Notes: a model not told the origin generated them from the sequence alone. A stretch of 64,000 bases of DNA from Pardosa pseudoannulata (GCA_032207245.1 CM063510.1:156939258-157003257), one strand, 5' to 3'. Numbered from the stretch's first letter, positions 12,332 through 24,320 are shown. Translations and numbers: made by a program.

Positions 12332-12625
12332 TTATTCTCTCAGCAGATGTCCAGGGCGGGAAAGAAACCTGTTGTCTCCGCGTCCAGGTGAATATTTTAA
12401 GAGACTTAATTCGTGGATAATTCCCGTTAAGAGACCGACTCTCTCCTGGACCTTCTCCAAATTTGAATCGCGGGAATAATCCATCACGTCGACAGCACGG
12501 ATATCGATCGCCAAGGCTATTAGCTCACCAAGACACAGGGAAGGCTCGTTTCGTTGGTCACTCTCCCTCTCTCTCCAAACGGATTTTATGACTGGACCAC
12601 GATCTTCGGGAAAACAACTGTCCAT
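12332..12625 (-). CDS. Unrecognised 97-residue open frame
   Basis: The frame starts with ATG in a favourable context (G at -3 and at +4) and runs to a TAA. The interval is clearly less AT-rich than its flanks. The protein is hydrophilic, with an acidic/aliphatic middle (GELIALAIDIRAVDVMDYS) followed by a leucine-containing segment (EKVQERVGLLTGIIHELSLL), consistent with a short helix. There is no signal peptide, membrane segment or domain I recognise. The composition makes it one of the better coding candidates here, but a conserved regulatory block could also keep such a frame open by chance. Confidence 0.25.
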   Translation of the reverse strand: MDSCFPEDRGPVIKSVWRERESDQRNEPSLCLGELIALAIDIRAVDVMDYSRDSNLEKVQERVGLLTGIIHELSLLKYSPGRGDNRFLSRPGHLLRE

Positions 12626-12725
12626 TCACTCGTGTCAAATCGAGCTCGTTTTCTAGCCGAGAGAGGGGACGAAAATTTTGACCCCCATAACTGGTGACGG
12701 CGGAAGAGGTTCAAAGAGAACAATT

Positions 12726-13544
12726 CAAAATAAGGTTAGGTTTTGTTTTGTTTGGAATGATAGTTATTGTTTTACTACAAGAAGGCTAATGAGAACAATT
12801 TCCTTTAAATACAGAATGCATAGCTATACATTTCGAAATATATTAATTTCAACTTTTATTGTATAACTTACAATAGACAGGGTTCATACTCAGTAGACAA
12901 GAGGTGAATAAACATATTGGGTAAAAAATAAAACACCTAATGATATGATACCATAGATTTAGTTATTACATTCTATATTATTTTAATTCTGTATCTTTTT
13001 TGTACAATTCACCACTCATTTTGGAAATTTTTTTTATGGAATAAACTTAATTGCATATTCAAATTTAACTCTATATTATAATACAAACCTAGAAATAAAG
13101 TGAAATATTTATTCTATTAAATGAGTTCTTACTCAATTGGTCATATTTTTTAAGTACCAACTAGCTCATCATAGTAAATCAGATATAGTTAATGACAATT
13201 CTATACCAATTTTGAGTAATGCATCGACTGATGCCAGAGAAAGCTTTCTGAATGCGATTGTTGCAATTTCAAATTTTACTGTTTGTGTATATTATAACGT
13301 GCACTGACAATATATAATAATGATGAAATTAAAATTTATAATAGGAAGTAAGCTGGTTACCCATTAATATTACATCAAAATAAAGATTGTAATAACATTC
13401 AAATGAAAACGATTATATTTACAATAAATATATATATTTTAGAAAGTAAATTGTAATTTATTATCAAATGGCTTTGGCATTAATATGATTATAAAAATGC
13501 ACGAAGGAGGGCATAATTTTAAATCTAGAAAAAGTAATATTCCC
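12726..13544. other. AT-rich interval, nothing identified
   Basis: Very AT-rich, with no supported gene or repeat boundary. Confidence 0.55.
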
Positions 13545-13772
13545 TTAACCCTTAATTTGGTTAAGTCGCTACACTGGACATGTATATTTATAGCTACTAT
13601 ATAATATAATTGTCAGTGTTCGCCACAGCAGACATTAATTATCTCAAAAACGGAAAATGATATATTATTTTTGCTTATTTTACTGAGATCCCAATGTCTA
13701 TACAGACATGGGAAAATAACAGAAATTAAAAAATATTTGAAAAAAACATCTTGTCAAAAAATTAAGAGTTAA
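13545..13772 (+). mobile_element. TTAA MITE family T, copy 1
   Basis: Bounded by TTAA at 13545-13548 and 13769-13772. The left end is CCCTTAATTTGG and the right end is the complement of CTCTTAATTTTT. The interior carries TGTCAGTGTTCGCCACAGC and CCAATGTCTATACAGACAT. Two other copies (17453-17676, inverted; 46968-47192) share the whole ~220 bp. TTAA target plus CCC termini points to a piggyBac-like origin. It is non-coding. Confidence 0.8.
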
Positions 13773-14157
13773 AAATATGCAGATTTAAAAACTTTACCAC
13801 ATTAAAAAAAAAAAAAAAGTTTTAAAGCACTTACAAGCATTGGACGAACCCTCATAATTGATATATTCAAACAAATATGACAGTTAAAAATGCATCTGGA
13901 ATATTTGAAATATTTGTAAAATAAAAAACCTTTTAAAGTATTACTAGTAATATTTGAATTACTTAGTTCAAAACTCTACGGTCTACTTTTTTTTTTTTTT
14001 TTTTAACACGACAATTTTAAGCATACATGGATACCAGTACCGAAGAAACATTCGAATTTAATCGTATGCTGTGGAATTTACTATATTCATAAAAGTATGG
14101 TAGATATCGAAACCCCTTTTTCGACCTCGGTCTTACTTGTGATTCAACGAGATAGAT

Positions 14158-15015
14158 CAGAGGTGGGCAAAAGCCGGCCCGTTCGCTTACTTTAGCCGGC
14201 CCGGTGAAAAATCCTGCATGCAATTTTTTAAATCTCTTATATGCGATTTTGTTGAAATCAACAGTATTTGTATGCGTAGTGTACATATAAATCATGAAAA
14301 ATAACCTGCCGGCTTTGTTTCTCGCCAAGCCTTGGCGCGTGTTTCCGGATTTCGCCAATGCATTTTATTTAATGATTTATACGAAAAATAAATATCGATC
14401 ACAAATTACTGACGAAAATCTACACTCGGTATTAAGGATTGCTACAAGTGATTTGGATCCAAATTTTGAAAAAAAAAAAAAATAATATCAAATGAACATT
14501 CCATATTTCATGTTTCGCATTCACTAAAACTATTCTATTTTAACGTTTGATGTTTGTCTTTTCTTCTTATAATTCTACTTACAATTATATTTACAAAATG
14601 TAATATAAATATAAAAATGTAATAACTGTGATCAAAATAAAATAATTAAGATATAAAGAAATATCAAAATAAAATATTTCATTAACTGATTTATTTAATG
14701 ACCATTAATTTAATATTATGGATCCTATTTCTTAAAAAATTACGTGACATATTTTACTGGGCACAAATTGTTCGCATATACTCCTAAGTAAGACAATTTA
14801 TTATTACTATTATCTTTTATCAACTGTCAAATTTCTCTGTCCAAACGCTTTAAAATGATACTTAGTCTTTTTGTCAAAAAAATTTCTTGGGCAGGGAAAA
14901 AAACTCCACCCAAAACATTCGCGTGTGCACAGCGTACGCGGTATAGTCCTCCGGCCCGGGAGACATTTTGAAAATTTCAGTTTGGCCCGCGCTTAAAAGT
15001 ATTTGCCCACCCCTG
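14158..15015 (+). mobile_element. hAT element, deleted derivative (family B)
   Basis: The 858-bp element starts CAGAGGTGGGCAAAAGCCGG and ends TTTGCCCACCCCTG. It is flanked by a perfect 8-bp duplication, AGATAGAT (14150-14157 and 15016-15023). The CAGRGGTGGGCAA terminus with a GGCCCG block is typical of Charlie-like hAT elements. The interior retains a fragment of transposase C-terminus and is otherwise AT-rich filler. It is distinct from family A in both termini and protein. Confidence 0.88.
14294..14485 (+). pseudogene. hAT (Charlie-like) transposase C-terminal remnant
   Basis: The 63-codon frame ends with YRSQITDENLHSVLRIATSD followed by LDPNFEK. This matches the extreme C-terminus of one branch of hAT transposases and of host proteins derived from them, where the text is R-x-LTDEHL-x-x-x-LR-x-ATS. 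Upstream residues read as MKNNLPALFLAKPWRVFPDF and are not informative. The frame lies inside the element with a perfect target duplication. It lacks every catalytic residue and runs into a poly-Lys codon stretch from an A run before its stop. Confidence 0.6.
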
Positions 15016-15023
15016 AGATAGAT

Positions 15024-15185
15024 ATATAAAACTTCGGGTACATTTTATTTGTTGAAAGTCTTCTATCGCCTTAAAATCGAATCCGAATGGATGCGAACAC
15101 CCATGCATGCAGTGAGATTCGCACCCATTGACTTCAATACGGAAAGGGAGTGCAATACATGCACAACTAGCCCCGTAAGATTCTC
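15024..15185 (-). mobile_element. Degenerate tRNA-SINE-like sequence
   Basis: Contains GAGATTCGCACCCATTGACT, whose complement resembles the B-box region of the family S SINEs, and a preceding GCATGCAG segment. It directly abuts the right target duplication of the family B hAT element. Similarity is partial. Confidence 0.3.
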
Positions 15186-16550
15186 GTGTCACCTTATCAA
15201 CAAATAACTCAATTTTTTTAAACGCATGATATTGGAGCGAAATGTAACAACCAATTACTACAGTACCGTATAAAATAAACTTCGACAAGTATTGCAATTT
15301 AAAAAGAAATTCCAAAAATAGTTTCCACTGCGCAGCAACGTTTTCAAATTTCTTCATTGTTTAAGACCTTACTACACAATATAGGATCGCGACATAAATA
15401 GCGCCGCCATGAATATGCATGGAAACTCTTCCAAGGCAGCTTTTAATTACGCATACTTGGAATGGAACATCAAAGAATCGGCGACAAAGACGAAAAAGCA
15501 ATTTTTAATGGCGATTGTTATATGAATTTTCATTTTTCACGTTTCCATTGAAATGCGGTTGTGCTCTCGCTGCTCTATTAAAATAAAGGAAAGAATAAAG
15601 CGATCGGCACAACTATTTAAAGGAATAAAAAGAAATTGGACTTTTAAGAACGCAAAAATGTTTCGTCGTCAATGCCTATTTGGAATTAATATTTACAAAG
15701 AGAACAGATATAAACGCAAGAATGAAGCATCCAAAAAATACATTTAGAGTCTCAGGTCCAACTAGATCAGATTTTCGACATTTGATTTCAAGAATATTTC
15801 TTTTCCCACCGGAAACAATACTGCACTCACTTTATTTCACAAAGAAAAAATGTGTTGAGTAATATTAAAATTAAGAGAAAAAAAAAGAAAATAAAAACAC
15901 GGTTCCCAGCAAAACTTGCCTGATAAATTCATCGACTTTCCCCCCAGACAAAAATTCACAAAATTCCATAATCAAATGACAAGTAATTGAAGCTCAGATG
16001 TAATTACATTTTAAATTTAAATGTAGTATTAATTGTTTTCAGTATTAGCAAAGTTAATAATTTAAAACCATTATTAACTTAAAACTAGTATAGTCTAGTA
16101 GGTTTTTCTTATCAATTTTTACAAAATTAACACAAAATAAACTAAAAGCAAACAGCTTAAAAAAATTGAATTTTATTGTAACAATACAATCTGCTTTGAA
16201 AACTAATATATATAAAGCATTAAAATAACTTTGATATACAAACAAAAGTAAGCATATCATAAATTCACTTAAAAAATCTAAAGTGCTTACTTAAATTGAG
16301 CTTTTATTTTTAATCCATCGTCTGTTCTGTATATCACACTTGATACATAATGATACAAAATATATAAAATCTTTTGCACAAAATATAATTCATTGTGTAT
16401 CCCATGTAATAGAGAAGCGTATGAAGCATTAGAAGATTAGTATATGTATCAGCAACAACTATTAGTATACGTATATCATATGTCATATATAAGCGACGCA
16501 AAGGTTTAACAAATGTTTAAAAGGTTTAAATATTAAGCTCTACAGTGTTT
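15186..16550. other. Interval without a supported gene
   Basis: Positions 15360-15860 are of mixed composition and free of the repeats seen elsewhere, with an open plus frame at 15553-15747 rich in Lys/Arg (probably compositional). Nothing else was identified. Confidence 0.45.
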
Positions 16551-16794
16551 TGTCGCACCCCCCCCCTCACACACACAAAGAATTTAATTTAATTGCTTCT
16601 TTCAATTCAACAGTATTTCTAATTCATTTTTCTTTTCTTCGAATCCCTTTATATTTTTTTTTTCTAACCCACCAGTATTCTAAAAATGGAAACAATTCCA
16701 AACATTTGACCTCTTAAATGATTTACTTTATTGTCGGCTTTTCCCCGACTTCCAATAAACACTCAACATTTTACATTTTCCTTGACAACTGGAA
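16551..16794 (+). repeat. Dispersed 245-bp repeat, copy 1
   Basis: Shares with 18638-18880 a C-run start, the block TTGCTTCTTTCAATTC, the block CAGTATTCTAAAAATGGAAA and the block TTATTGTCGGCTTTTCCC, in the same order and orientation. The ends are ragged; the nature of the repeat is unknown. Confidence 0.7.
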
Positions 16795-16889
16795 CATTTT
16801 AATGTTAACTTCATCGGCTGCCCTAAAAATTTTGCCGTCTGCGTGTATGTACGCTTGTACACCTACTATCCCTGGCCTTATGTATGTGC

Positions 16890-16891
<2 letters not shown>

Positions 16892-16932
<41 letters not shown>
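16892..16932. repeat. (TA)n microsatellite
   Basis: About 20 TA units. It produces spurious Tyr/Ile frames on both strands. Confidence 0.95.
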
Positions 16933-16935
<3 letters not shown>

Positions 16936-17452
16936 GTACATATATGTATATATGTTCGACAGTGTACAGTACGAAACATAGCAGTTACAACTAAAAATAA
17001 CCAACCGCTTGAGTACATAATATAAATTTTTATTTTTATTCATTTGGTATTTATTGAATAACATTTATCAAGCATTAACAGATTAGATTATATTTAATAG
17101 ATTAACAGGTCCATTCAACCAGGTCAAGTGTTCCATTCAATTTTTTTCCCGATAGATAACCAGCCCTAAACTGCTAAATAATAATTTTCAATCTTATGTT
17201 TAAAAGGTAGTGAGACTCTTTGAGAAAAAAAAAAAAAAAAGGAAATCATTCCTAAACTGTCGTTACCATAGTTACACTTGGTAATAGGTGAAAATCTTCG
17301 ACGTTAATAAACTTATTATAAATACACAGACAGTAGTACAGTCAGTAAGTGTGTACCTGCTATATTGATTATCTCTCAATGTCTCGCTGAATATTAATCT
17401 ATGAAAATAAAAACAAAATTCTCTCTGGTCAATTCGCATCTAAAAATTTCCT

Positions 17453-17676
17453 TTAACCCTTAATTTGACAAGATGTTTTTTCAAATATTTTTTAATTTCT
17501 GTTTTTGTCCCATGTCTGTATAGACATTAGGATCTCTGTAAAATAAACAAAAAAAAAATATATATATTTTCCATTTTTGAGATAATGTCCGCTGTGGCGA
17601 ACACTGACAATTATGTTATATAGTAGTTATAAATATACATGTCCGGTGTAGCGGACTTAGCCAAATTAAGGGTTAA
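17453..17676 (-). mobile_element. TTAA MITE family T, copy 2 (best termini)
   Basis: Inverted relative to the other copies. The TTAA sites are at 17453-17456 and 17673-17676. Both ends read TTAACCCTTAATTTG when viewed inward, a 15-base match including the target. This is the most intact copy. Confidence 0.85.
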
Positions 17677-18094
17677 GAAAATTATACCACGTGATAAAAC
17701 AGATAATTTTGTATGACGCCATCTTTTGCTTTATAAATTTACACCTTTCATATGTTCCTATTTGAGGTTGATAAAGTGCATACCAAAATTTATCGTAAAT
17801 AATTTCAAATTGAATACGTTTCTCTCGATTTTTTTAAGGGAAACAAATCATTGTAGAGAATTGGTTGTTCAATCAAGTAGTGTAATATTTTTTTTTTAAA
17901 GAATTCATTCAATGCGAATCAACCAGGGGATATTTTTCTTTTCCCCATCGATTAACTTTGAGAAAAATATTTCCAATATGGCAGGTATAGACCTGCCTTA
18001 AGAATCCACGAAAGGAATAAAGGGGGTTGGATGCATCAATGATCCACTAGGTATGCTACAGTATTTTTTTTTCTAATAAAAGCTACATATATAT

Positions 18095-18364
18095 ATGCAT
18101 ACACACACACCACTTTTACACTGTCGAAATACTTCCCGTTGCACAACGGCAGGTTCACGAATATCCCGATTTTTGATGACGGCAAAACATGTTTCAGAAT
18201 ATCTTCCTCGTGCTTTTCCCCGAGCACGAAATATTCCGATTAGTGGCATCCGACAGTTGTTCAAAAGTTACAACGCGAGCGGCAAATTTATAAATTTTAA
18301 TTCGCGTGCTACTTCGACAGCCAACAGCGACGCATTCCGTGCGAGTCGGAAGAAGACAGATTGA
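18095..18364 (+). other. CpG-richer unique block with an open frame, unassigned
   Basis: The block is relatively rich in CG dinucleotides and carries an 89-codon plus frame starting at ATG, as well as overlapping open minus frames. The plus frame product is basic and Ser/Arg-rich (FRASRKKTD at the end) with no domain I know. Frames open on both strands suggest GC composition rather than coding. It could be an exon or a regulatory block. Confidence 0.25.
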
Positions 18365-18637
18365 TTTTAGCTGAATTGAAATAATCACCAATAGTATTTA
18401 TAGAGTTGCAAAAGGGAAATTCTCGTTTCGGGATTCTAACAGACAAGCACGTAGAATATATGGAAATGACGCAAATATCTCGAAATCACTTAACAATTTT
18501 AAGAGATACTATTCATTTGAAAAAGGCAATAATTGTTTCTATGGTTATGATGGCAAAATAGTTAATTACAAACGAGACGGTTTTTAGCAAAATATATGGC
18601 ATTTTAAATAGAAAATTAGGATCTCGATCTTTTTAGT

Positions 18638-18880
18638 TGTCCCCCCCCCCACACACACAAAAAAAAGGAATTTAATTCTTCTTTCTATTGCTTCTTTCAA
18701 TTCGGCAGCATTTCTAATTTCTTTTTCTTTTCTTCGATTCCCTTTATATTTTTTCTCACCCTACAGTATTCTAAAAATGGAAATAAATCCAAACTTTGAT
18801 CTTTTAATGATTTATTTTATTGTCGGCTTTTCCCAGACTTCTAATAAACACTCAACACTCTACATTTTCTCTGACAATTA
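18638..18880 (+). repeat. Dispersed 245-bp repeat, copy 2
   Basis: Second copy of the 16551-16794 segment, in direct orientation 2.1 kb away, with scattered substitutions and small indels. Confidence 0.7.
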
Positions 18881-20230
18881 GTATGTTAGACTGTATTAGA
18901 CATCCGAATGATATGTTCCAAGTTAAAAAGAAAAAAAACTGATCAAAAAATCGATTAATAACATGTTCAGAAATTAAAATCATAAAAACTGTCTTGCAAA
19001 AAAAAACTTTTTTTTTTCAAAAACAGTTTGACGATAACTGAGAAATGGATTTGATAATCTGAAGACCGGCAAAAAGAAATAATAAATAAATAAATGTAAA
19101 AATAAATAAAATGAAAAATAATATAATTAACGAAAAACGATTTGAGTTGGCCAGAAAATTTCATCAGTTAATTTTCAAGCTTGAGTATTTTTCCCTCGAT
19201 CAGTAAAATACATCCTACATTACTACTGACAGAATCAAAACAGTCTGATGACGAAAAGGTGAGAGACTTAAAAGAAGACTGCACTCTTAAAATAGTGAAA
19301 ACTCTTCTTATATTATGGTATAGGGGTGCATACCTTTTCTAGGCGTTAAAGAAATTTTGATGCTTAAGTAGTCAATAAACCCTGAAAAAGAACATGGGGA
19401 TTTAAAAAATTATTTTGTAGGTTTTTCAAACCTTTTTACAACAAATATTTCAAGACTGTAATTTACTTTGTCATAAGGCGTCCGTGGTAAGATTTGATTT
19501 TTATTGTTAAATTTACACACCCTTCGCTTGAGCTCCTGTAATTCAGTAATTATTTGATTTTATAAATATTGTTCTACTTTTAGATTTCTACTTTTAACAT
19601 GGCATGAAAATAGGATTTTAATCCCATACAAAATGTAAGATCTTTCAGAAAAGATTAAATTGCTAAAACTGATTCTATTTTTATTAATTAACTTAATATT
19701 CAAGAAATAATAAATTAATTAATACAAATAAATCAGTGTAAAGGCTATAAAAAAATCACACACAAAGTGTTATATATTGACATATACCACATATTTGAAT
19801 GTTATTTAAAAAAAAAGGATTACTTTTTATCTGTATTCTTCCTCCATTTAAAAAATTTTTTGAAACTTTTTTGCATAAAATTTTTGTCAAAGGTAATAGG
19901 TAATCAGTGCGTAGTTTAAAAAAGAAAAGAGAGAGAAGAAGAGAGTCAAGTCCCAGGAACAAGGTAAGGTCATTTCTCAACAGTCAACACAACCTGTTTT
20001 TTCAGAATGAAAGAAGTGAAATTTCACACTATACCCTTTCTTGCTGACAAAAGAATTGAAAAGTTTCTAAATTGTTATGTTGGATTTACCATAGATTTGC
20101 AAATATTTTTCTGAATTCTGATAGACACTATATATATAATTCCACAGAATAATTCTTCAAAATTGAAAGAGGGTAAAAAAAACTAAGATTACAGTTTCTG
20201 GAAATAAATAAAAATATTATCAATTTTTTA
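18881..20230. other. AT-rich interval, nothing firm
   Basis: No supported gene. It may be the interior of the hAT-like element whose right end is at 20231-20311, but no matching left end was found. Confidence 0.4.
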
Positions 20231-20311
20231 AAAACCCAATAAAACCAGCTTTAGAGTGGGTTTTACCCAGAAAAACCCGGCCGGGTTTTTCTAGGTGGGT
20301 TTTTTGCAAAC
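20231..20311. mobile_element. Probable hAT right terminus with a perfect 20-bp palindrome
   Basis: AAAAACCCGGCCGGGTTTTT at 20271-20290 is a perfect palindrome. It is surrounded by AAACCC/GGGTTT blocks and ends GGGTTTTTTGCAAACCTG. Some hAT elements have CAGGTTTGCAAAAAACCC-type termini with such internal palindromes, which is why I call it so. No left end or target duplication was located. Confidence 0.35.
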
Positions 20312-20481
20312 CTGCTTAGAACTGTACCAGAACTAGAATGAGAATAAAAACTTTGAAAATTGTTAAAAAACTGTACAATACTATGCCATTACATATTAAA
20401 ATGAAGATAGAAAAATGATAGTATGACCCAGTATTGACTTTTGTTTATTTCTAAAAAAATCTTTTATTTTATGCTATATAC

Positions 20482-20710
20482 CTGCGGTTCTCACACTGGG
20501 TGCAGCGGCAATAATCAAGAAATGTCGCCTAAAACTCGCGAAATTATTCAAGAAAGCATGAAGATAACATAATTTAAACTTTTAAGTATCTTTCTTCACC
20601 ACTACATCACTGTCTAAACGTGCTAACAATTGTATTTATCTCGAGGTGTGTTCATATCTATTCTCATGTCCTTCAAACAGGTTGCTGCAGCACCCAGGCG
20701 TGCCGAAGCG
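20482..20710. mobile_element. Short hAT-like element
   Basis: The left end CTGCGGTTCTCACACTGGGT and the right part GGTTGCTGCAGCACCCAGGC are imperfect inverses. The GCGGTTCTCAAACTGGGTG motif is a widespread hAT terminus and recurs at 39435-39636. There is no target duplication and no coding sequence. Confidence 0.4.
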
Positions 20711-23700
20711 AAAATCAATTATTAAGAATAGTTGCTATAAACCCTAATAGAATACTAATTTATTATACTATTTTTAAAAAAATGCATTTTATTTAGTAAA
20801 ACTGAATATTTAGTAAATAGTAATGAAGAAAAGTACAATATTTAAAATGTATATAGTTTCTTTGTTGTTATGCAAGTTAATTAACTAAAAAACTGTTAAT
20901 AATTATTTTTTATAAATACAGTGCATCATTACGTGAAAACGCTAGAAATTATATAAAATTTAAAAAAATCCTACGAGTTAATTTTCTTAAGTAGTCTCCT
21001 ACACATAAATATGAATATATCATATTCTGTAACACCTTTACTTGTCCTGTAAATCATATGATATACAAATCTAATGCTTCATAACTCACTCTAGTATATC
21101 ACGTGTGATACATAATCGACTCTATTTTAAGTGGAAAATAGGTGCAGCGTCTTAAATTTAATTAGATTTTTCAGTTAGGTCTCCGAAATACGAAAGCTTA
21201 TGAAACGCATAAGAGAACTATTATCCCATATGGGGACAGCTGAAAGGTTAAAAGAAATGGGGTGAGGGGATATAACGCCTAAGCTTGTGTGCCATTATAC
21301 ATTAGACTACATAGTACGTCATTGAGATTTCCTAAGTCGCTCGGGTTGACCAAACGACGCCGTTAAATATATTATTATAATAATAAAACTGTTCTTCTCT
21401 TTACCAGTCTGGTAAAATCGCGAATGGAACGAAACAGGGTGGACCCACTCGTTCGAAAACAACAACATAAAGTCTTCTTTAATACACCTTCTACAGTATC
21501 TGGTGGGCTTTGACTTCCTCGACAATAGAAAGCCACGTGGCACCATGAAGTACGGGTTGAAATTCAGAAAACTGAAAAAGGCAATAGCCGAATTAAATTC
21601 TAACTCTGCACTCCTCGATCTACGTAAAGCTCTTTTTCTCATTTATCTCGTCGTCACACCAGAGTTCGACAATCTCCGCGAAGGACGTTCGTTGCCCTGG
21701 GTCAGTCATGCCCAAACTTCGGTCTCTTCTTAAACTTTTTAACAGGATTTCCTTGAGTCGTAGAAGCGGTACCCTATCATTCAGTGGTTTATCTCAAGTC
21801 CAACTCTTCTCTCCTCTGTCGTTCAAAAACATTACAAAATAAGTAGAAAAAAAAGTGGCATGTTTTGAATCAAAATTTAATCGGAAGAGGCATAACAAAC
21901 GAGCGTTTTAACTACAAGAAACTTATCGAATAGTCATTAACTTTTTTTAAAAAAAGGGGGGGGGGGCACGAGGCAGATATTTTGCACATGAAGATGCTCG
22001 CATTCGTCATTTTTTACAGAGTACAGTATACTCTTTCAAATAAAACCAGATCCTCCCTCTGCCACTCTTTGCTCCGAAAAATAATAAATTTACTAATTAT
22101 ACTTTTTCCACCGCCGTTTTCACCTTATGCCCGAATTCGAAGAACTAATTGTAATATTGTTTGCTAATAAAGTACGATCACAAATTTTTTTTTTTTACAG
22201 TTCTGTTTCATTAATTCCTATGCTTATCTTCTGCGATTTTCGACCGTTTTCGATTTATTTAAAATTGACTGTTGATCGCTATCTATTCATGTTTCAGTAT
22301 TTTCAACCAGTGCATTGAATATGTATGTAGTTGGCGAATTATAAATTTGTGTAGTTTAAATATTGAAAGGTGCGTCGCTTCACTGTCCAATTTGAAGGCT
22401 GAAACCTTTAAAACCAAATACTTTCCATTTAAAACCCCCTCCATACACAGTATCCAGTGTCGAGGATAGATGTCACTGGCCATATTTTCTTCTTGCTGTC
22501 AAAATAGGAGAAGTGTTGCGCAACCAACGTGTCCATTCGCCGCACATAAACCGGTTCCACACTAGTAGTCGGCGAAAGCGACTGATCTCCCGCACCCCTT
22601 CCGGATTACCTACCGAAGCCATTCTGTTGAACTGGCAGGGGATAGACGGAAATGCTTAAATCTCAGATGTACCTTAACTTTTAATTGTACTCTCCATAAA
22701 TTACTCAGATACCACAATAAGAAAACGATATCTCCATCTTGAAAATGTTACAAACATCATATTTAGATTATTCAAAAGATAATGAAGTAATATCCGTTTT
22801 ACCAAACGGCATAAAATAAAAGATAAAAAAGAATGTGAAAAAATCAAAATATTTTTCTGTAATTTTCAAATGCTCTTCAGATATCAGCCACACTCAACAA
22901 ATGTCATTTGTAGAAATAATTGTGGACATTTCTGATGTCGAAGTTGATTTTAGCTGAAGCAGACATCATGCAGAAAGTTTTATGCGAAGGACGAATTTAG
23001 GATGAGAGGAGGGGGGATGTCTGGACCCTCTAGGAAATATTAACAATGTATGTATTGCAAGAATTTAAACTTATCAAAACTTGTGTTCATTACTAGCTTT
23101 CAATACAAAAAGAGTAAAGACATTTCTTCGCAATAAAACTGATCACAGGAGGTTGGCAAATTTAGCATTACTTTTACTGCATACAGGCATGAGAATAAAT
23201 ATAGATGAAAGTTTGAACAAACTGGCCTTAAAAGCTAGAAGAATTAGTTTTCTATTATGAAACGATAGTTTATAAATTACTAATTATACCATACTGTTTT
23301 CGAATTTTGTTGTAATACAAAATATACAATTTTATAGAAAAAATGTGACAGTATCTTTTACCATAATCCTTTTTTCTATATATTTTTATTTTCCTAAGTT
23401 ATTTTATAACCTATGAAATATCGTTATAAAATTAGTTTAAATTCGTCTGGTAAAAGTATTTACCAGGTTTCAGTATCTACCAGGCAAATTTAAACTAGGT
23501 AACAATTTGGAGCGCAAATTAAAAGGTACATTATGATTGGAAATATATATTTCTAGGTACAAGGATATTTTGTGCAGGGTTGATGATCCGTTTTATGAGG
23601 TATTTATATATGCATGCAAAACTATTGATGTATGTATAAGACTTATGTACTCTCTCACTCTCTCTGTGTTTAATAAATTTTTTTATTGCAAATTTATTTT

Positions 23701-24139
23701 TTAGGTTAAAATTTCACTATTTTAGATAATAACCCATCCTCCCCCGGTAAAAAATTCCGGCTGTTATTGTCATTTGTAGTAAGAATTGGACATACCCCAA
23801 ACTTTGAAGTTGTGGAATATTAATAATGTTCCGTAAATGAATTTTTATATAACATTATAAATTAGCAATTCAACATATATATGGGAGGCGACAGTTCCGA
23901 CAAATCAAATACACGTGGTAAGAATAGTTGTTTACAAAACGAAATTAAAATCATAAATGCTAAAGCATCTTGAATGTCTCATTCATCAAACGCGGTTAAG
24001 AACTAGGTTATTTTGAACTTTTCAACATTAAGAACTATACTCATTTTTCCTCACCAACTTACAAATGGGATATGGTAAATTAAAACATTATTAGACTAAC
24101 GCTAATATATGGGATACGCGATAGGAAAGGAAAATAAAA
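20711..24139. other. Interval without a supported gene
   Basis: Positions 21319-21733 are less AT-rich, with open frames on both strands (minus 21319-21642; plus 21503-21733, which begins at GTG) and no recognisable domain. An 11-base G run lies near 21957. Positions 22490-22640 are mildly GC-rich. The rest is AT-rich and featureless to me. Confidence 0.45.
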
Positions 24140-24320
24140 GCCGCGATAGCTCAGTCAGCAAAGGCACTGATATAACCGGAGGGTTGCAGGATCGAGCCGG
24201 CCAAAGAGCCGTGGTCATTGATGGCAGCTGAAGGACACAAAATAGGTTCGTGGTCGCGATGTCCTCCAACTTCCCAAAGATATTTCTAGAGGTGGCAGGC
24301 CAAGTACAGGGTTTTCTGCT
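24140..24320 (+). mobile_element. tRNA-derived SINE, plus strand, distinct from family S
   Basis: The head GCCGCGATAGCTCAGTCAGC contains an A box (TAGCTCAGTCAG). GGGTTGCAGGATCGAGCC, about 30 bases on, contains a B box (GGATCGAGCC), the layout of a tRNA-derived polymerase III promoter. A non-tRNA body follows (GTGGTCATTGATGGCAGCTG onward). It is not a functional tRNA because the downstream acceptor strand does not pair with the start. The 3' boundary is uncertain. Confidence 0.7.

Noticed and set aside
16718..17064. Overlapping frames on both strands around a TA microsatellite
   Set aside because: All pass through the TA run and translate it as Tyr-Ile repeats; no independent coding evidence.
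24140..24212. Functional tRNA gene
   Set aside because: A and B boxes are present, but the 3' side does not pair with the 5' end and a non-tRNA body follows; it is a SINE.
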